Below, one piece after another: positions 26,161-34,231 of a stretch of 64,000 nt of DNA (positions are counted from its first letter, which is position 1; every line of letters starts with the position of its first letter). The notes under the pieces are model-generated. The model saw only the letters and a program-made list of their open reading frames with translations, ran no database searches and had not been told where the DNA came from. The DNA is from Clostridia bacterium (lineage in GTDB: Bacteria > Bacillota > Clostridia > Lachnospirales > Lachnospiraceae), in NCBI GenBank assembly GCA_910575725.1, contig CAJTFE010000003.1, forward strand, positions 124,001 through 188,000, read 5' to 3'. Both the position numbers and the translations under genes were made by a program.

Positions 26161-27282
26161 CTTTGAACCCAGCCCTTCCATCAGTTTGTAAAATGCATAT
26201 CCATAAATCTGCGCATTCTTTTCAATATCACAGATACGCATCCACTCATCCGGCATATGCCCGATCCCCTTCTGCCCCTTAAAGCTCGGCCCAAAGGGCA
26301 CAATATTTTTCACCACCTTCGCATAGCTGCCTCCCGTGGTCGTCACCGCGCTTCCGTCCTCCTGCATAATCTCCTCATAAACCTGCTCCAGAGTCTTTAC
26401 CAGATACGTATTCTTGTCAAAAAACACCGGTTCCAGGTTAGAATCCAAGGTCAGCGTCATATGAGGCGTACAAAGCTTCTGCAGAGCCTCTCTCATCGTA
26501 TCCAGAGAATAAGAAGCCGGATAACTGGAAACCAGCGTCAGGCCGCAGGTATCCCCCTCCTCAAAAAGCTCCACCTTCCTCACCTGGTTCTTCCCAAACT
26601 CCTCATCCGCATAATCCACCCCAAGGCTAGAGGACAGATCATTCTGATTCAAAACAAACCCATTGAGAAATTCAGCCAGCTCCCCGAACTCCGCCTTCGG
26701 CAGGCAGAAGCGGAAAGCAGCCCTTCCACGCTCCGCATAAATCACCGGATACTTACAGTCCGGCGTCCATCCCATAAGAGGATACTTATGATTCTGAAAA
26801 TACCACTTCATATCCTCCATTCCCGTCTCCTCATTCGTCCCGAAAATAATCTTCACCTTAATCGGAAAATCATATCCCAGATCCACCAGCGCCTTCAGCG
26901 CATACATACAGCAGAACATAGGCCCCTTATTATCCAGCACGCCCCTGGCATACAAAACCCCATCCTTTTCCGTGCACACAAAAGGATCCGTTTTCCACAC
27001 ACCATTCACATCCACCACATCCAGATGCCCCACACACGCAATATAATCCTCCGTATCCGGTCCCCAGGACGCAATCCCAATCTGATTCCCCACATTCTCC
27101 GTCTCAAACCCCAGCCCCTTCGCAATCTCCAGAGCCTTATTCAGACAATCCGTCACCCGTTCCCCAAAAGGATGCCCCGGCACAGCCGCATCCTGTCTGG
27201 AATCCATACTGCAAATCCTCTTAATATCCTCCACCAACTCCGGGAGCAGCTCTCCCACCCGTTTCACAATCCGATCCTTCAC
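26158..27282 (-). CDS. M20-family metallopeptidase (dipeptidase/Sapep type)
   Basis: 374 residues, GTG start with AGGAGG five bases upstream. Metal-site motifs: VGHLDVVDV (first His and catalytic Asp), GVLDNKGP (bridging Asp), FGTNEETGMEDM (catalytic Glu and metal Glu), and GIGHMPDEW near the C-terminus (terminal His). PepV/Sapep homologues act on dipeptides and small peptides; at 374 residues this one is shorter than the usual 450-470 and probably has a reduced lid domain. Together with the M42 enzymes it would trim the peptide part of a glycopeptide. Confidence 0.88.
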   Translation of the reverse strand: MKDRIVKRVGELLPELVEDIKRICSMDSRQDAAVPGHPFGERVTDCLNKALEIAKGLGFETENVGNQIGIASWGPDTEDYIACVGHLDVVDVNGVWKTDPFVCTEKDGVLYARGVLDNKGPMFCCMYALKALVDLGYDFPIKVKIIFGTNEETGMEDMKWYFQNHKYPLMGWTPDCKYPVIYAERGRAAFRFCLPKAEFGELAEFLNGFVLNQNDLSSSLGVDYADEEFGKNQVRKVELFEEGDTCGLTLVSSYPASYSLDTMREALQKLCTPHMTLTLDSNLEPVFFDKNTYLVKTLEQVYEEIMQEDGSAVTTTGGSYAKVVKNIVPFGPSFKGQKGIGHMPDEWMRICDIEKNAQIYGYAFYKLMEGLGSK

Positions 27283-27300
27283 CCGAACCTCCTATTCTAA

Positions 27301-27318
27301 TCCGCTGCGCGACAGCAC
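27301..27318. repeat. P3 fragment upstream of the M20 gene
   Basis: CCGCTGCGCGACAGCAC, a one-base variant of the P3 foot hairpin GTCGC-TGC-GCGAC, lies just before the AATAGGAGG of the M20 gene on the minus strand. Confidence 0.6.
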
Positions 27319-27363
27319 ACTCAACTATTACTCCAACACCCAATCCCCATCAACAACCTACAG

Positions 27364-27571
27364 GGCTGTCGCAAAATCAGACAGCAGTCTTTTCCGATAT
27401 CCAGTGTCCGGCTATTCACGCACACTCTGTCTGATATGGACGGACATTGCCCCACTCCAAAAAAACATCCCAAACGATCCCAAGGCAATGTACGGCCAGA
27501 GCAGACAGAGTGTACGTGAATCGTCCGAACACAGGATACGGAAAAGACTGATGGCTGATTTTGCGACAGCC
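27364..27571. repeat. Long-hairpin repeat family P1, copy 2
   Basis: A 208-base inverted repeat with the same core as copy 1. The outer arm is unique (GGCTGTCGCAAAATCAG pairs with CTGATTTTGCGACAGCC). In the core, ACACTCTGTCTG pairs with CAGACAGAGTGT where copy 1 has ACAGGCTGTCTG with CAGACAGCCTGT: both partners changed. The loop (27452-27483) is A/C-rich. It lies between the glycosylasparaginase and M20 genes on the same strand and fills this 300-base gap. Confidence 0.85.
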
Positions 27572-27584
27572 GCACAACCTCCCC

Positions 27585-28538
27585 TTATTCCTGCACCGGC
27601 GCCATCCGAACCCTCATATACTCCTCAAGCCACTCCTGATCCGCCTCCCGGAAAGAGCAATGCCCATCCTCTTCCCTGGTAACCAGATAAACCACCGGCT
27701 CCTGCTCCTGGGTCGCAACACTAAAAGAAAATCCTCCAATATTCGTCGCACACCCAAACTCCCCTTTACAGTTCATAGCCACAACAGAAAGATCCCCGGC
27801 CTCGCCGCGTTTCTCCCGAAGCTTCCGATCCAGCTCCGTCACCGCCTTCTCACAAGCCGCCTGAGGCGTAAGCCCTTCCTTCATCAGCCGGACAATCTCA
27901 TAAGAGATACACCCTTTCATCAAGTCCTCTCCAAGACCGGTCGCCGTAGCGCCGCCAACCTCAGAATCCGCATAAAAGCCCGAACCCACAATGGGAGAAT
28001 CCCCCACCCGGCCGCTCCGCTTCATAAAAAGGCCGCTGGTACTGGTGGCCGCCGTCACCGTTCCGGAAGTGTCCAGGCAAACCATCCCCACCGTATCATG
28101 GCCGTCGTAAGGCTTCAGCTCTTGATCCATTTCCTTCTTCCACTTACGATAGAAAGCCTTTGCCCGATCCGTGAGCATCTCCTTCTCCTCGAATTTCATT
28201 TCCTTGGCATACTTCTCCGCTCCTGCGCCTACCAGAAGATTATTAACCTTCTCCTCGCTGAGCTTCTTCGCAATGCTGATGGGATTGGCAAAATCCTTGA
28301 TAGCGCCCAGAGCGCCCACGCTCATGGTATCCCCATCCATATACCCGGCGTCCAGCTCCACAATCTGCTCTTCATTCGGCAGGCCGCCGTAGCCCACCGA
28401 TTTGTAATACGGAAAATCCTCCACCGCCTTGATGGCAGTTTCAATGGCCTTGCCGGAAACCTCTCCCTTTTTCAGCATCTCGTCCGCAAGCTCAATTCCT
28501 TCCTTCGCCATTCTCCAGGTAGCTATAATTCCATACAT
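27585..28538 (-). CDS. Glycosylasparaginase (N4-(beta-GlcNAc)-L-asparaginase)
   Basis: 317 residues, an Ntn hydrolase cleaving the GlcNAc-Asn bond (or isoaspartyl bonds in relatives). The autoprocessing site is HDTVGMV, with Thr as the new N-terminal nucleophile at about residue 151; GRVGDSPIVGSGFYAD and GGATATGLGED are the substrate loops. ATG 28538 is chosen (AGGAGGG nine bases upstream) rather than GTG 28547, which overlaps the ribosome site. Without a signal peptide it is cytoplasmic, so its substrate must be imported, presumably by the PTS in the cluster. P2 copy c lies directly upstream. Confidence 0.9.
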   Translation of the reverse strand: MYGIIATWRMAKEGIELADEMLKKGEVSGKAIETAIKAVEDFPYYKSVGYGGLPNEEQIVELDAGYMDGDTMSVGALGAIKDFANPISIAKKLSEEKVNNLLVGAGAEKYAKEMKFEEKEMLTDRAKAFYRKWKKEMDQELKPYDGHDTVGMVCLDTSGTVTAATSTSGLFMKRSGRVGDSPIVGSGFYADSEVGGATATGLGEDLMKGCISYEIVRLMKEGLTPQAACEKAVTELDRKLREKRGEAGDLSVVAMNCKGEFGCATNIGGFSFSVATQEQEPVVYLVTREEDGHCSFREADQEWLEEYMRVRMAPVQE

Positions 28539-28557
28539 CGATATCACCCTCCTATTT

Positions 28558-28660
28558 CAGTTCCGTAATATCCCTCAAAGTGCACGGGTTTGAAATCAAT
28601 TTCCAGCCGCAAAAAACATGCGTCTGTAAATCGATTTGTGTACTTTGATGGATATTACTG
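28558..28660. repeat. Hairpin repeat family P2, copy c
   Basis: Full P2 element: CAGTTCCGTAATATCC pairs with GGATATTACTG, and the inner arm AAATCAATTT with AAATCGATTT. The apical loop stem is CGCA/TGCG where other copies have CACA/TGTG, a two-sided change. The left foot runs directly into the AAATAGGAGGG of the glycosylasparaginase gene (minus strand). Confidence 0.8.
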
Positions 28661-28666
28661 TTTTAA

Positions 28667-28788
28667 GTCGCTGCGCGACAGCACTAAAGGGTAAAGCCGC
28701 TTCGACACACCGGTTATGAGAGAAACTTTTATTCGAAAGGACACGCATAAAAGTTCCTCTCGTGCGCCTCCCCGGCTTTACCGTACAC
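28667..28788. repeat. Hairpin repeat family P3, full copy
   Basis: Begins with GTCGC-TGC-GCGAC, then GGTAAAGCCG pairs with CGGCTTTACC around an inner stem GAGAGAAACTTTTAT with ATAAAAGTTCCTCTC. It spans the gap from P2 copy c to the stop codon of the M42 gene. Fragments of the same element are at 27301, 31528 and 34182. Confidence 0.75.
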
Positions 28789-28789
28789 T

Positions 28790-29848
28790 CTATAGCAGTC
28801 TCTCAAAAATCTCCCCACTCATATCCTTCACAAGCTCACACACCAGCCGGATACAAGCCTCCACATCATCCGTGTGGATCATACTGTGATTCGTATGCAT
28901 ATACCGGATAGGAATAGACAAGGTCATATTCAGAACGCCGTCAAAAGCCTTATGAATATTTCCCGAATCCGTTCCGCCCTTATTGAACACTGCATACTGA
29001 TGAGCAATCTGATGCTTCTCGCAGATCCCTTCCACATACCGCACCAGCTTCCTGGGCGCAATGGAATTGGAATCAATCATGGAAAGTACCACGCCCTTCC
29101 CCAGAGAGCATATATTCTGGTTCGCCGGCGTGTCCCCGGCCAGTGTGGTATCAATCGCAAATGCAATATCCGGATGCGACCATTCTACCGCCGTCCTCGC
29201 TCCCCGAAGCCCCGGCTCCTCCTGAACCGTATTGGCCAGGTATAAAGGCGTATGTGCCGCATCCCGAAGCCTTTTGGCCGCTTCCAGCATAATATAATTC
29301 CCAATCCGGTCATCAAAAGCCTTACAGGACACATATTTCCGATTCTGCATCACCTCAAAATGCGTCCAGGGAACCACCATGTCCCCCACGGCAATCCCCA
29401 GGGCAAGAACCTCCTCCCGGTTCTCCACACCCAAGTCCAGGTACACGTCCTCCATGGAAACCGTCTTATTCCGAATCTCCGCCGGCAGCCCGTGGGTCGC
29501 CATGCTTCCCATCAAAGCCGGATAGCGGCCATTGTCCTTTGTAACAACCGTATACCATTGCCCCAGAACCAGATGGCTCCACCAGCTTCCCACCGGACGA
29601 AGCTTCAGAAACCCATTCTCGTCAATGGCTTCCACCATGAATCCCACTTCATCCATATGGGCGGCAATCATCATTTTCGGTCCCGGCCTATCCCCGCATT
29701 TTACGGCAATGACGCTTCCAAGACCGTCTTTTTGGCAGATAAGGCCAAGCTCCCTATACTCTTCCTCCAGAATACGGCCGATTTCCTGCTCAAAGGAGGA
29801 AATACCCGGAGCGCCGCATATCCGTTCCAATTTTTCCAAATCAACCAT
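28790..29848 (-). CDS. M42-family aminopeptidase (complete active site)
   Basis: 352 residues from ATG 29848, which overlaps the stop of the upstream paralogue by eight bases; the longer frame to 29992 lies inside that paralogue. M42 enzymes are dodecameric, tetrahedral zinc/cobalt aminopeptidases. All metal and catalytic motifs are visible: AAHMDEVGFMV, KAFDDRIGNYI, VQEEPGLRGA (catalytic Glu pair), FAIDTTLAGD and the C-terminal MHTNHSMIH. It is probably cytoplasmic and trims peptides released from the imported conjugate. Confidence 0.92.
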   Translation of the reverse strand: MVDLEKLERICGAPGISSFEQEIGRILEEEYRELGLICQKDGLGSVIAVKCGDRPGPKMMIAAHMDEVGFMVEAIDENGFLKLRPVGSWWSHLVLGQWYTVVTKDNGRYPALMGSMATHGLPAEIRNKTVSMEDVYLDLGVENREEVLALGIAVGDMVVPWTHFEVMQNRKYVSCKAFDDRIGNYIMLEAAKRLRDAAHTPLYLANTVQEEPGLRGARTAVEWSHPDIAFAIDTTLAGDTPANQNICSLGKGVVLSMIDSNSIAPRKLVRYVEGICEKHQIAHQYAVFNKGGTDSGNIHKAFDGVLNMTLSIPIRYMHTNHSMIHTDDVEACIRLVCELVKDMSGEIFERLL

Positions 29849-30866
29849 GCACGTCACCCATTCCAAATTCCATAATCTTCTCTGAGTCCAAGGTGCGCAG
29901 GTAGGAAGCCAGGGCGTCCGCCAGAGCGTCTGCGTCACTTGTCCTGCAGATCTCATTTGCACTTCCCAGATGATCCACCGCAATGCCGGCACTGATGCTG
30001 GGCGTTCCCTTTAAGGTCTTATGGATAAAGGAGCCGTCATTTCCCAGAAGGCCGAAATACTCCTTCGTCTCTACTTGCCCGGCAAAATCCCTGAGAAGAG
30101 CCTGAGAGGGAAGCATCTGCCGATCATAGTAACCGAGAATCACCTTATCCCCCAGCTGAACCTTCCTCTTTGCCGTGTCAAATCCCGTAAGGGCAATGGC
30201 TGCATCCGGCCGGATCACGTAAGTGGCCGTCTTGGTTCCCCGGTATCCGATGACAGACTGGGCAACGCCGCCTGCTGCCAGATGGAAGTCAAGCTCCTCA
30301 TCCTTCATTTTCTCCAAAAGCTCCAGCGTAACCTCATTCAATACCCGGGGAAAGAGAGCCTTTGCCATCACAATCCCTTCCTGCTCTGCAAATGCACTTG
30401 CATAGCCGGCCAGGTCTCCCGGGTGTATCCGCTCCATTGCCTCCTGTCCGCTTAGGCCGCAGGTGATAAAGAGCTCCTCCGCACTCTTGACTTCGCAGGA
30501 ATCCTCCAGTGTCTTTTTGTCCATGCCGATGACGCCGTCAATATAAGTGTCCTCCCTGGTCAGAATGCGCACGCGCTGATGGAGCAGGGAAGCGGGAGCA
30601 ATGCTCTCCAAGGGGATAAAGGCCAGTGTCCCATCCTTTTTCACCTCTGAGATCATCAGTCCTGCCTCGTCCAGAGGAGATGCAAGCATAAGGGTAGCCG
30701 CTTTGGGATTCTTTGACCTTTTTATGGCAAATACAGAGCCTAAGCGGTCATACTTCAGCTCGTCGCACAGAGGCTTATAAGCCTCCTGGAGGATATGGGC
30801 CGCCGCCTGCTCTCCGCTGCTGACCCCGAAGCTGCCGCATAATCTTTTCAATCTTTCTGTGTTCAT
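29841..30866 (-). CDS. M42-family paralogue lacking metal ligands (predicted pseudoenzyme)
   Basis: 341 residues, alignable along its length to the M42 enzyme encoded next, but every metal position I can place is altered: AHMDEVG is SPLDEAG, AFDDR is LFPRV, QEEPGLRG is AQSVIGYRG, and the terminal HTNHSMIH region is DHLGSANEICRT. The fold-forming parts (GSFGVSSGEQ, YDRLGSVFAIK) remain, and the reading frame is intact, so the gene is not decaying at random. With the eight-base overlap to the active paralogue, the likely role is a regulatory or structural partner in a mixed M42 assembly. This is inference. Confidence 0.8.
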   Translation of the reverse strand: MNTERLKRLCGSFGVSSGEQAAAHILQEAYKPLCDELKYDRLGSVFAIKRSKNPKAATLMLASPLDEAGLMISEVKKDGTLAFIPLESIAPASLLHQRVRILTREDTYIDGVIGMDKKTLEDSCEVKSAEELFITCGLSGQEAMERIHPGDLAGYASAFAEQEGIVMAKALFPRVLNEVTLELLEKMKDEELDFHLAAGGVAQSVIGYRGTKTATYVIRPDAAIALTGFDTAKRKVQLGDKVILGYYDRQMLPSQALLRDFAGQVETKEYFGLLGNDGSFIHKTLKGTPSISAGIAVDHLGSANEICRTSDADALADALASYLRTLDSEKIMEFGMGDVHG

Positions 30867-30874
30867 ACTTCTCC

Positions 30875-30938
30875 TTTTAAGGGGCCGGAAATGCCGAAGG
30901 GAAACCCTAAGGTTTTTCCGGCACCACCAACCCCTTTT
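30875..30938. repeat. Compound hairpin between the GrdB-like and M42-like genes
   Basis: AAGGGG pairs with CCCCTT, CCGGAAA with TTTCCGG, and AGGG-AAA-CCCT forms the tip. It fills the gap before the AAAAGGAG ribosome site of the M42-like gene. It does not match P1-P3 but takes the same position. Confidence 0.6.
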
Positions 30939-30983
30939 GATTTGTTGGAAACTGTGGCAAAATGGCCTGCACAGTTCTTTTTT

Positions 30984-31508
30984 TTAATAGCAGACACGCT
31001 CTTTGATGCTTTCCAGATCGCCGGAGGCTTCCACTGTTGCCTTTATCAGATCGCACAGATCCGAAAAGCTGTCGTTCAAACCGGTTCCGCCCTTTTTCGG
31101 CATCTTTACAATGGGTGTCTTGTCTTTGTAATCCGCAATGGTCTCCCCGTTTTCCACCGACATCATGGCACAGGACTTGATGTCCGTTTTCTCCAGGATG
31201 AACGCTGAAATCATGGCTGCCATCTTGGCGTAATCGGGAAAGTTAAAGCAGGGGCCGCAGACTACGAAGTCCGGCTTTACCTTCTTTACCATGGCTGTCA
31301 TTTTTGTCACAACCTCTTCCTGGTTGTTGAGGAAATACTCGTTGCCGCAGTAGAGGGTCGCCGCTACCTTGGCTCCAATCTTATCCAGGTGGGATTCCAT
31401 CATTAAGGCTGAGCCGATTCCGCCTTTTACGGCTGTCAGTCCTACGTTGGGATTGGACTTCCCTCCGGCTCCTGCCAGACCCTGATCAAAAATTAATACG
31501 ATATTCAT
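30984..31508 (-). CDS. GrdB-like protein (glycine/betaine/D-proline reductase component B relative)
   Basis: 174 residues. ATLYCGNEYFLNN and VKPDFVVCGPCFNFPDYAKM resemble the N-terminal half of GrdB/PrdB-type reductase subunits (YCGD...FL, PD...AGPAFNAGRY), but the protein is under half the usual length and has no TGA/selenocysteine site or partner Grd genes. Cysteines occur at YCGN, CGPC and near the C-terminus. AGGAGG precedes the ATG. It is conserved in position between the PTS genes and the peptidases, so it probably belongs to the pathway; its reaction is unknown. Assignment is by remembered motif similarity only. Confidence 0.55.
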   Translation of the reverse strand: MNIVLIFDQGLAGAGGKSNPNVGLTAVKGGIGSALMMESHLDKIGAKVAATLYCGNEYFLNNQEEVVTKMTAMVKKVKPDFVVCGPCFNFPDYAKMAAMISAFILEKTDIKSCAMMSVENGETIADYKDKTPIVKMPKKGGTGLNDSFSDLCDLIKATVEASGDLESIKERVCY

Positions 31509-31527
31509 ACTCTGCCTCCTATTTGTA

Positions 31528-31543
31528 GTCGCTGCGCGACAGC
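31528..31543. repeat. P3 foot fragment upstream of the GrdB-like gene
   Basis: GTCGCTGCGCGACAGC, a 5-bp hairpin with a three-base loop, lies directly before ACAAATAGGAGG on the minus strand. Confidence 0.65.
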
Positions 31544-31571
31544 CCTTTCTTTTTTATGTAACTGAATTTTC

Positions 31572-32924
31572 TCAGTCAAACTCCAGGTCGTCAAAGGACA
31601 GATCGTCTAATTCATCCGTCTTATCGCTTGTCTTGCTCTCATCATCCAGGTAGCGCTTGTCAAGCAGCTTGAAGAATGGATAGTAGATAAGGATATCTAC
31701 CGCGAGCTGCACAATCTGGACGACAGATCCCATGATGGAACCGGTCACCAGGAATCCCGAGAAGAAGATGGGACAGGTCCAGGGGAGCTGCACTCCCAGG
31801 GTAATCGGCATAATTCCCGTTACCGTGGCCACATAACCGATAATCGTATTTGCAACCGGCGCAAGGATGAACGGAATAGCCATCAGTGGGTTCAATACAA
31901 TCGGAAGACCGAAAATCAACGGCTCGTTGATTCCGAATATACCTGCCGGCAGAGACAGCTTTCCTAAGGTCTTCATACGGTTGGACTTTCCAAGGAAGGC
32001 CATCATAATGACAAGGCCCAGGGTCGATCCGCCGCCTCCGAAGTTGCAGAAGAAATCGGAGAAACCTGCCGTAAAGATGTTGGTCATCTCAAGTCCCGCC
32101 TGGGCTGCCTCGTAGTTCTCCACCGTCAGCACCTTATGGATAGGGCTGAAAATGGTGTTGGTTACAGCCGGGCCGTTGATTCCGAAGAACCAGAACAGCG
32201 TGGACAGGAACTGATAGATTACCTCAAATCCGGACAGTCTGCCAAGTCCCACCAGGGGCGCCTGGAGCACACGGTAAATAAAGTAATGCACATACTCAAA
32301 TGAAGTGTGGTCAAAAATAATGCCTACTACAAAGAATACAGTCATGGCAATGGCAGAAGGAATCAGAGAAGCAAAGGATTCCATAACTGCAGGGGGCACG
32401 CCGTCGGGCATCTTAATCACGAGCTTTTTACGGATAGCCCATGCGTAGATCTCAACGGACAGAATCGCCGTAATCATAGCCAGGAACATTCCGGCCGTTC
32501 CCAGGAAGGTAAACTGGAATCCGCTGAAAGATGCGGCTTCTGCGGCACCCTCTACCTCCACAAATGCTTTCTGGGGTGTGATAATCAAAAAGCATACCAG
32601 CGCTACCACAGCGCCGCCGATTCGATTCTCCAGTCCTTTTTCCCTTGCATAGCAATAACCGATACTTAAGACGCCCAGAAGAGCCACGCAGTCAAAAGCG
32701 ATGGCGGACACTCTTCCCAGGTATGCATCCCAGCCTTCTCCGAAGATGGAGGTCATCATAGAGAGGAAGCCCTCCAACGGGAAGTTGGCTATCAGCAGGA
32801 AAATAGAACCTACAATGGTGATAGGAACCGTAATCAGAAAACCGTCGCGAATTGCAGACAGTACCTTGTTCTTGGACAGCGCATTCGCAATGGGCATCAA
32901 GAACTTTTCAAGTTTTTGCATCAT
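31572..32924 (-). CDS. PTS IIC component, lactose/cellobiose family
   Basis: 450 residues, about ten membrane helices, with the IIC landmarks of the CelB/ChbC family: FEVIYQFLSTLFWFFGINGP, a cytoplasmic GGGGSTLG loop and GIFGINEPLIFGLPIVLNP, which holds the conserved Glu of the sugar site. It translocates the sugar while IIB phosphorylates it. It lies four bases after the IIB gene. The acidic C-terminal tail (DELDDLSFDDLEFD) is unusual. Members take cellobiose, chitobiose, lactose or related disaccharides; the glycosylasparaginase and MupG-like enzyme suggest an N-acetylglucosamine-containing substrate. Confidence 0.93.
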   Translation of the reverse strand: MMQKLEKFLMPIANALSKNKVLSAIRDGFLITVPITIVGSIFLLIANFPLEGFLSMMTSIFGEGWDAYLGRVSAIAFDCVALLGVLSIGYCYAREKGLENRIGGAVVALVCFLIITPQKAFVEVEGAAEAASFSGFQFTFLGTAGMFLAMITAILSVEIYAWAIRKKLVIKMPDGVPPAVMESFASLIPSAIAMTVFFVVGIIFDHTSFEYVHYFIYRVLQAPLVGLGRLSGFEVIYQFLSTLFWFFGINGPAVTNTIFSPIHKVLTVENYEAAQAGLEMTNIFTAGFSDFFCNFGGGGSTLGLVIMMAFLGKSNRMKTLGKLSLPAGIFGINEPLIFGLPIVLNPLMAIPFILAPVANTIIGYVATVTGIMPITLGVQLPWTCPIFFSGFLVTGSIMGSVVQIVQLAVDILIYYPFFKLLDKRYLDDESKTSDKTDELDDLSFDDLEFD

Positions 32925-32927
32925 AAC

Positions 32928-33251
32928 TTATTTCCCTCTACTTTCTTTGTAAAGCTTCATTGCTTTCTTTAGTACTCTCTCACCGTCCATGTTGCCATAG
33001 TCAGTGCTGTCGATCACAGCAACGATGTGATCCTGTCCGTAACGCTCGTTTACCTTGTCATACAGATGCTTTACCTGGGGTCCCAGGAGAATCACTTCCG
33101 GATTGAATTCATTCACAACATCGCTCATATGTGTATCCGAGAATGCCTTGATCTCAATGGGAAGCTCATGGGCGTCCGCCGTTTTCTGCATCTTGCTTGC
33201 AAGAAGGCTGGTAGACATTCCTGCATTACAGAATAAATAAAATCTTTTCAT
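32928..33251 (-). CDS. PTS IIB component, lactose/cellobiose family
   Basis: 107 residues with the phosphocysteine at Cys8 in FYLFCNAGMSTSLL, the standard IIB-cel P-loop. It passes phosphate from the IIA His76 to the sugar bound in IIC. GGAGG lies nine bases before the ATG. The order on the transcript is IIA, IIB, IIC, with short gaps and no repeat elements between them, unlike the other gaps of the cluster. Confidence 0.94.
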   Translation of the reverse strand: MKRFYLFCNAGMSTSLLASKMQKTADAHELPIEIKAFSDTHMSDVVNEFNPEVILLGPQVKHLYDKVNERYGQDHIVAVIDSTDYGNMDGERVLKKAMKLYKESRGK

Positions 33252-33280
33252 GGTTTTTTCCTCCTTTCTTTCCTTTTTCT

Positions 33281-33583
33281 TTATTTCTTATAAAGCTCTA
33301 TCAGCTCGGAAGCCAGTAACTTAATTGTCTCCGCAGCCATCAGCTGATCCTCTGCATGCATCAGAAGCAGGCAAACTTCTGTCCGCTCGCCGCCTGCTTC
33401 CTTGGTGATCAGCTCCGCATGCTCCTTGTGTCCGTTTACATAGCAGGAATCTCCATGCTTCATTGCCTCTTCCGCCTTCGCAAAGTCGCCCTTCTTGGCT
33501 GCCTCCAGAGCAGAGATGTAGTCACTCTTTGCCTCTCCTACTGCGGAGATAATCTTAAAACAAATCAGTTCCATTTCTTCCAT
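33281..33583 (-). CDS. PTS IIA component, lactose/cellobiose family
   Basis: 100 residues, three-helix trimeric IIA. The phospho-accepting histidine is His76 in LLMHAEDQLMAAE. It receives phosphate from HPr (a complete HPr is encoded at 54281). GGAGG precedes the ATG. The short gap from the RDD gene suggests one transcript. Confidence 0.94.
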   Translation of the reverse strand: MEEMELICFKIISAVGEAKSDYISALEAAKKGDFAKAEEAMKHGDSCYVNGHKEHAELITKEAGGERTEVCLLLMHAEDQLMAAETIKLLASELIELYKK

Positions 33584-33609
33584 ACACCAAGTTCCTCCAT
33601 TCTATTTTA

Positions 33610-34164
33610 TTATTTATCGTCAATCACCTTACTGCCGGCCCAGATATCATGCGCCGCCTTCCCGTCCCGAAAGGCAAGCCATGCGGAGATAAGAAATACG
33701 CCGAACAGCAGGTAATTAAGCGCCTTTCCGGCCGCCCCGAGAGTCAGCATGGCAAGCATCTGCACCGCATACTGCCCGGTGAGCAGAAAGGCTCCCTCCA
33801 AAAGCATCACTCCTGCAAGCTGCCTTACGGCAAGGCGGCCTGCCGGCAGGGGATTGTTGTCCTCCCCCACAATGCGAAGGTTCATAAGTTTTTTTCCGAG
33901 GGTCTGCCCCTTCCATCCCCATAAGGGAACTATGTAATAATAAATGACGCCGAACGCCAGTCCGAGAAATCCAGCAAGCCATCCATAGGGAGCTTCAAAC
34001 AGCATCAAATCCGTATTGATGACTACTTCTCCCGTGAGCATGTTCCACAGAAGGCCCACCGGAATCACGCTGAAGGCTGAGCCAATGTACCCGTCAATCA
34101 GATAGGCAAATCCCCTTCGGTTCCAGGGAGCCGGTGCAGGCTCAAACTTTTGTTTTCCTCTCAT
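33610..34164 (-). CDS. RDD-family membrane protein
   Basis: 184 residues from ATG 34164, with AGGAGGTCTT directly upstream; the longer frame to 34239 reads through a P3 fragment. The RDD hallmarks are WNRRGFAYLIDGYIG (Arg, Asp, Asp in the first helix) and GQTLGKKLMNLRIV after the second, with four predicted helices. Some RDD proteins are Na+/H+ antiporter-like, but most have no assigned role. It lies between the regulator and the PTS genes and might assist uptake or sensing; that is a guess. Confidence 0.85.
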   Translation of the reverse strand: MRGKQKFEPAPAPWNRRGFAYLIDGYIGSAFSVIPVGLLWNMLTGEVVINTDLMLFEAPYGWLAGFLGLAFGVIYYYIVPLWGWKGQTLGKKLMNLRIVGEDNNPLPAGRLAVRQLAGVMLLEGAFLLTGQYAVQMLAMLTLGAAGKALNYLLFGVFLISAWLAFRDGKAAHDIWAGSKVIDDK

Positions 34165-34181
34165 AAGACCTCCTATTTTAA

Positions 34182-34226
34182 GTCGCTGCGCGACGGCACT
34201 AAAAGGTAAAGCCGCTTCGGCACACC
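34182..34226. repeat. Truncated P3 copy between the PRD regulator and RDD genes
   Basis: GTCGCTGCGCGACGGCACTA followed by GGTAAAGCCGCTTCGGCACACC matches the first 45 bases of the full P3 copy at 28667 and then stops, six bases from the regulator's stop codon. On the minus strand it ends at TTAAAATAGGAGG, the ribosome site of the RDD gene. Confidence 0.75.
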
Positions 34227-34231
34227 TTCCT

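Noticed and set aside
31005..31508. Selenocysteine insertion in the GrdB-like gene
   Set aside because: No in-frame TGA occurs before the natural stop and no SECIS-like element was evident.
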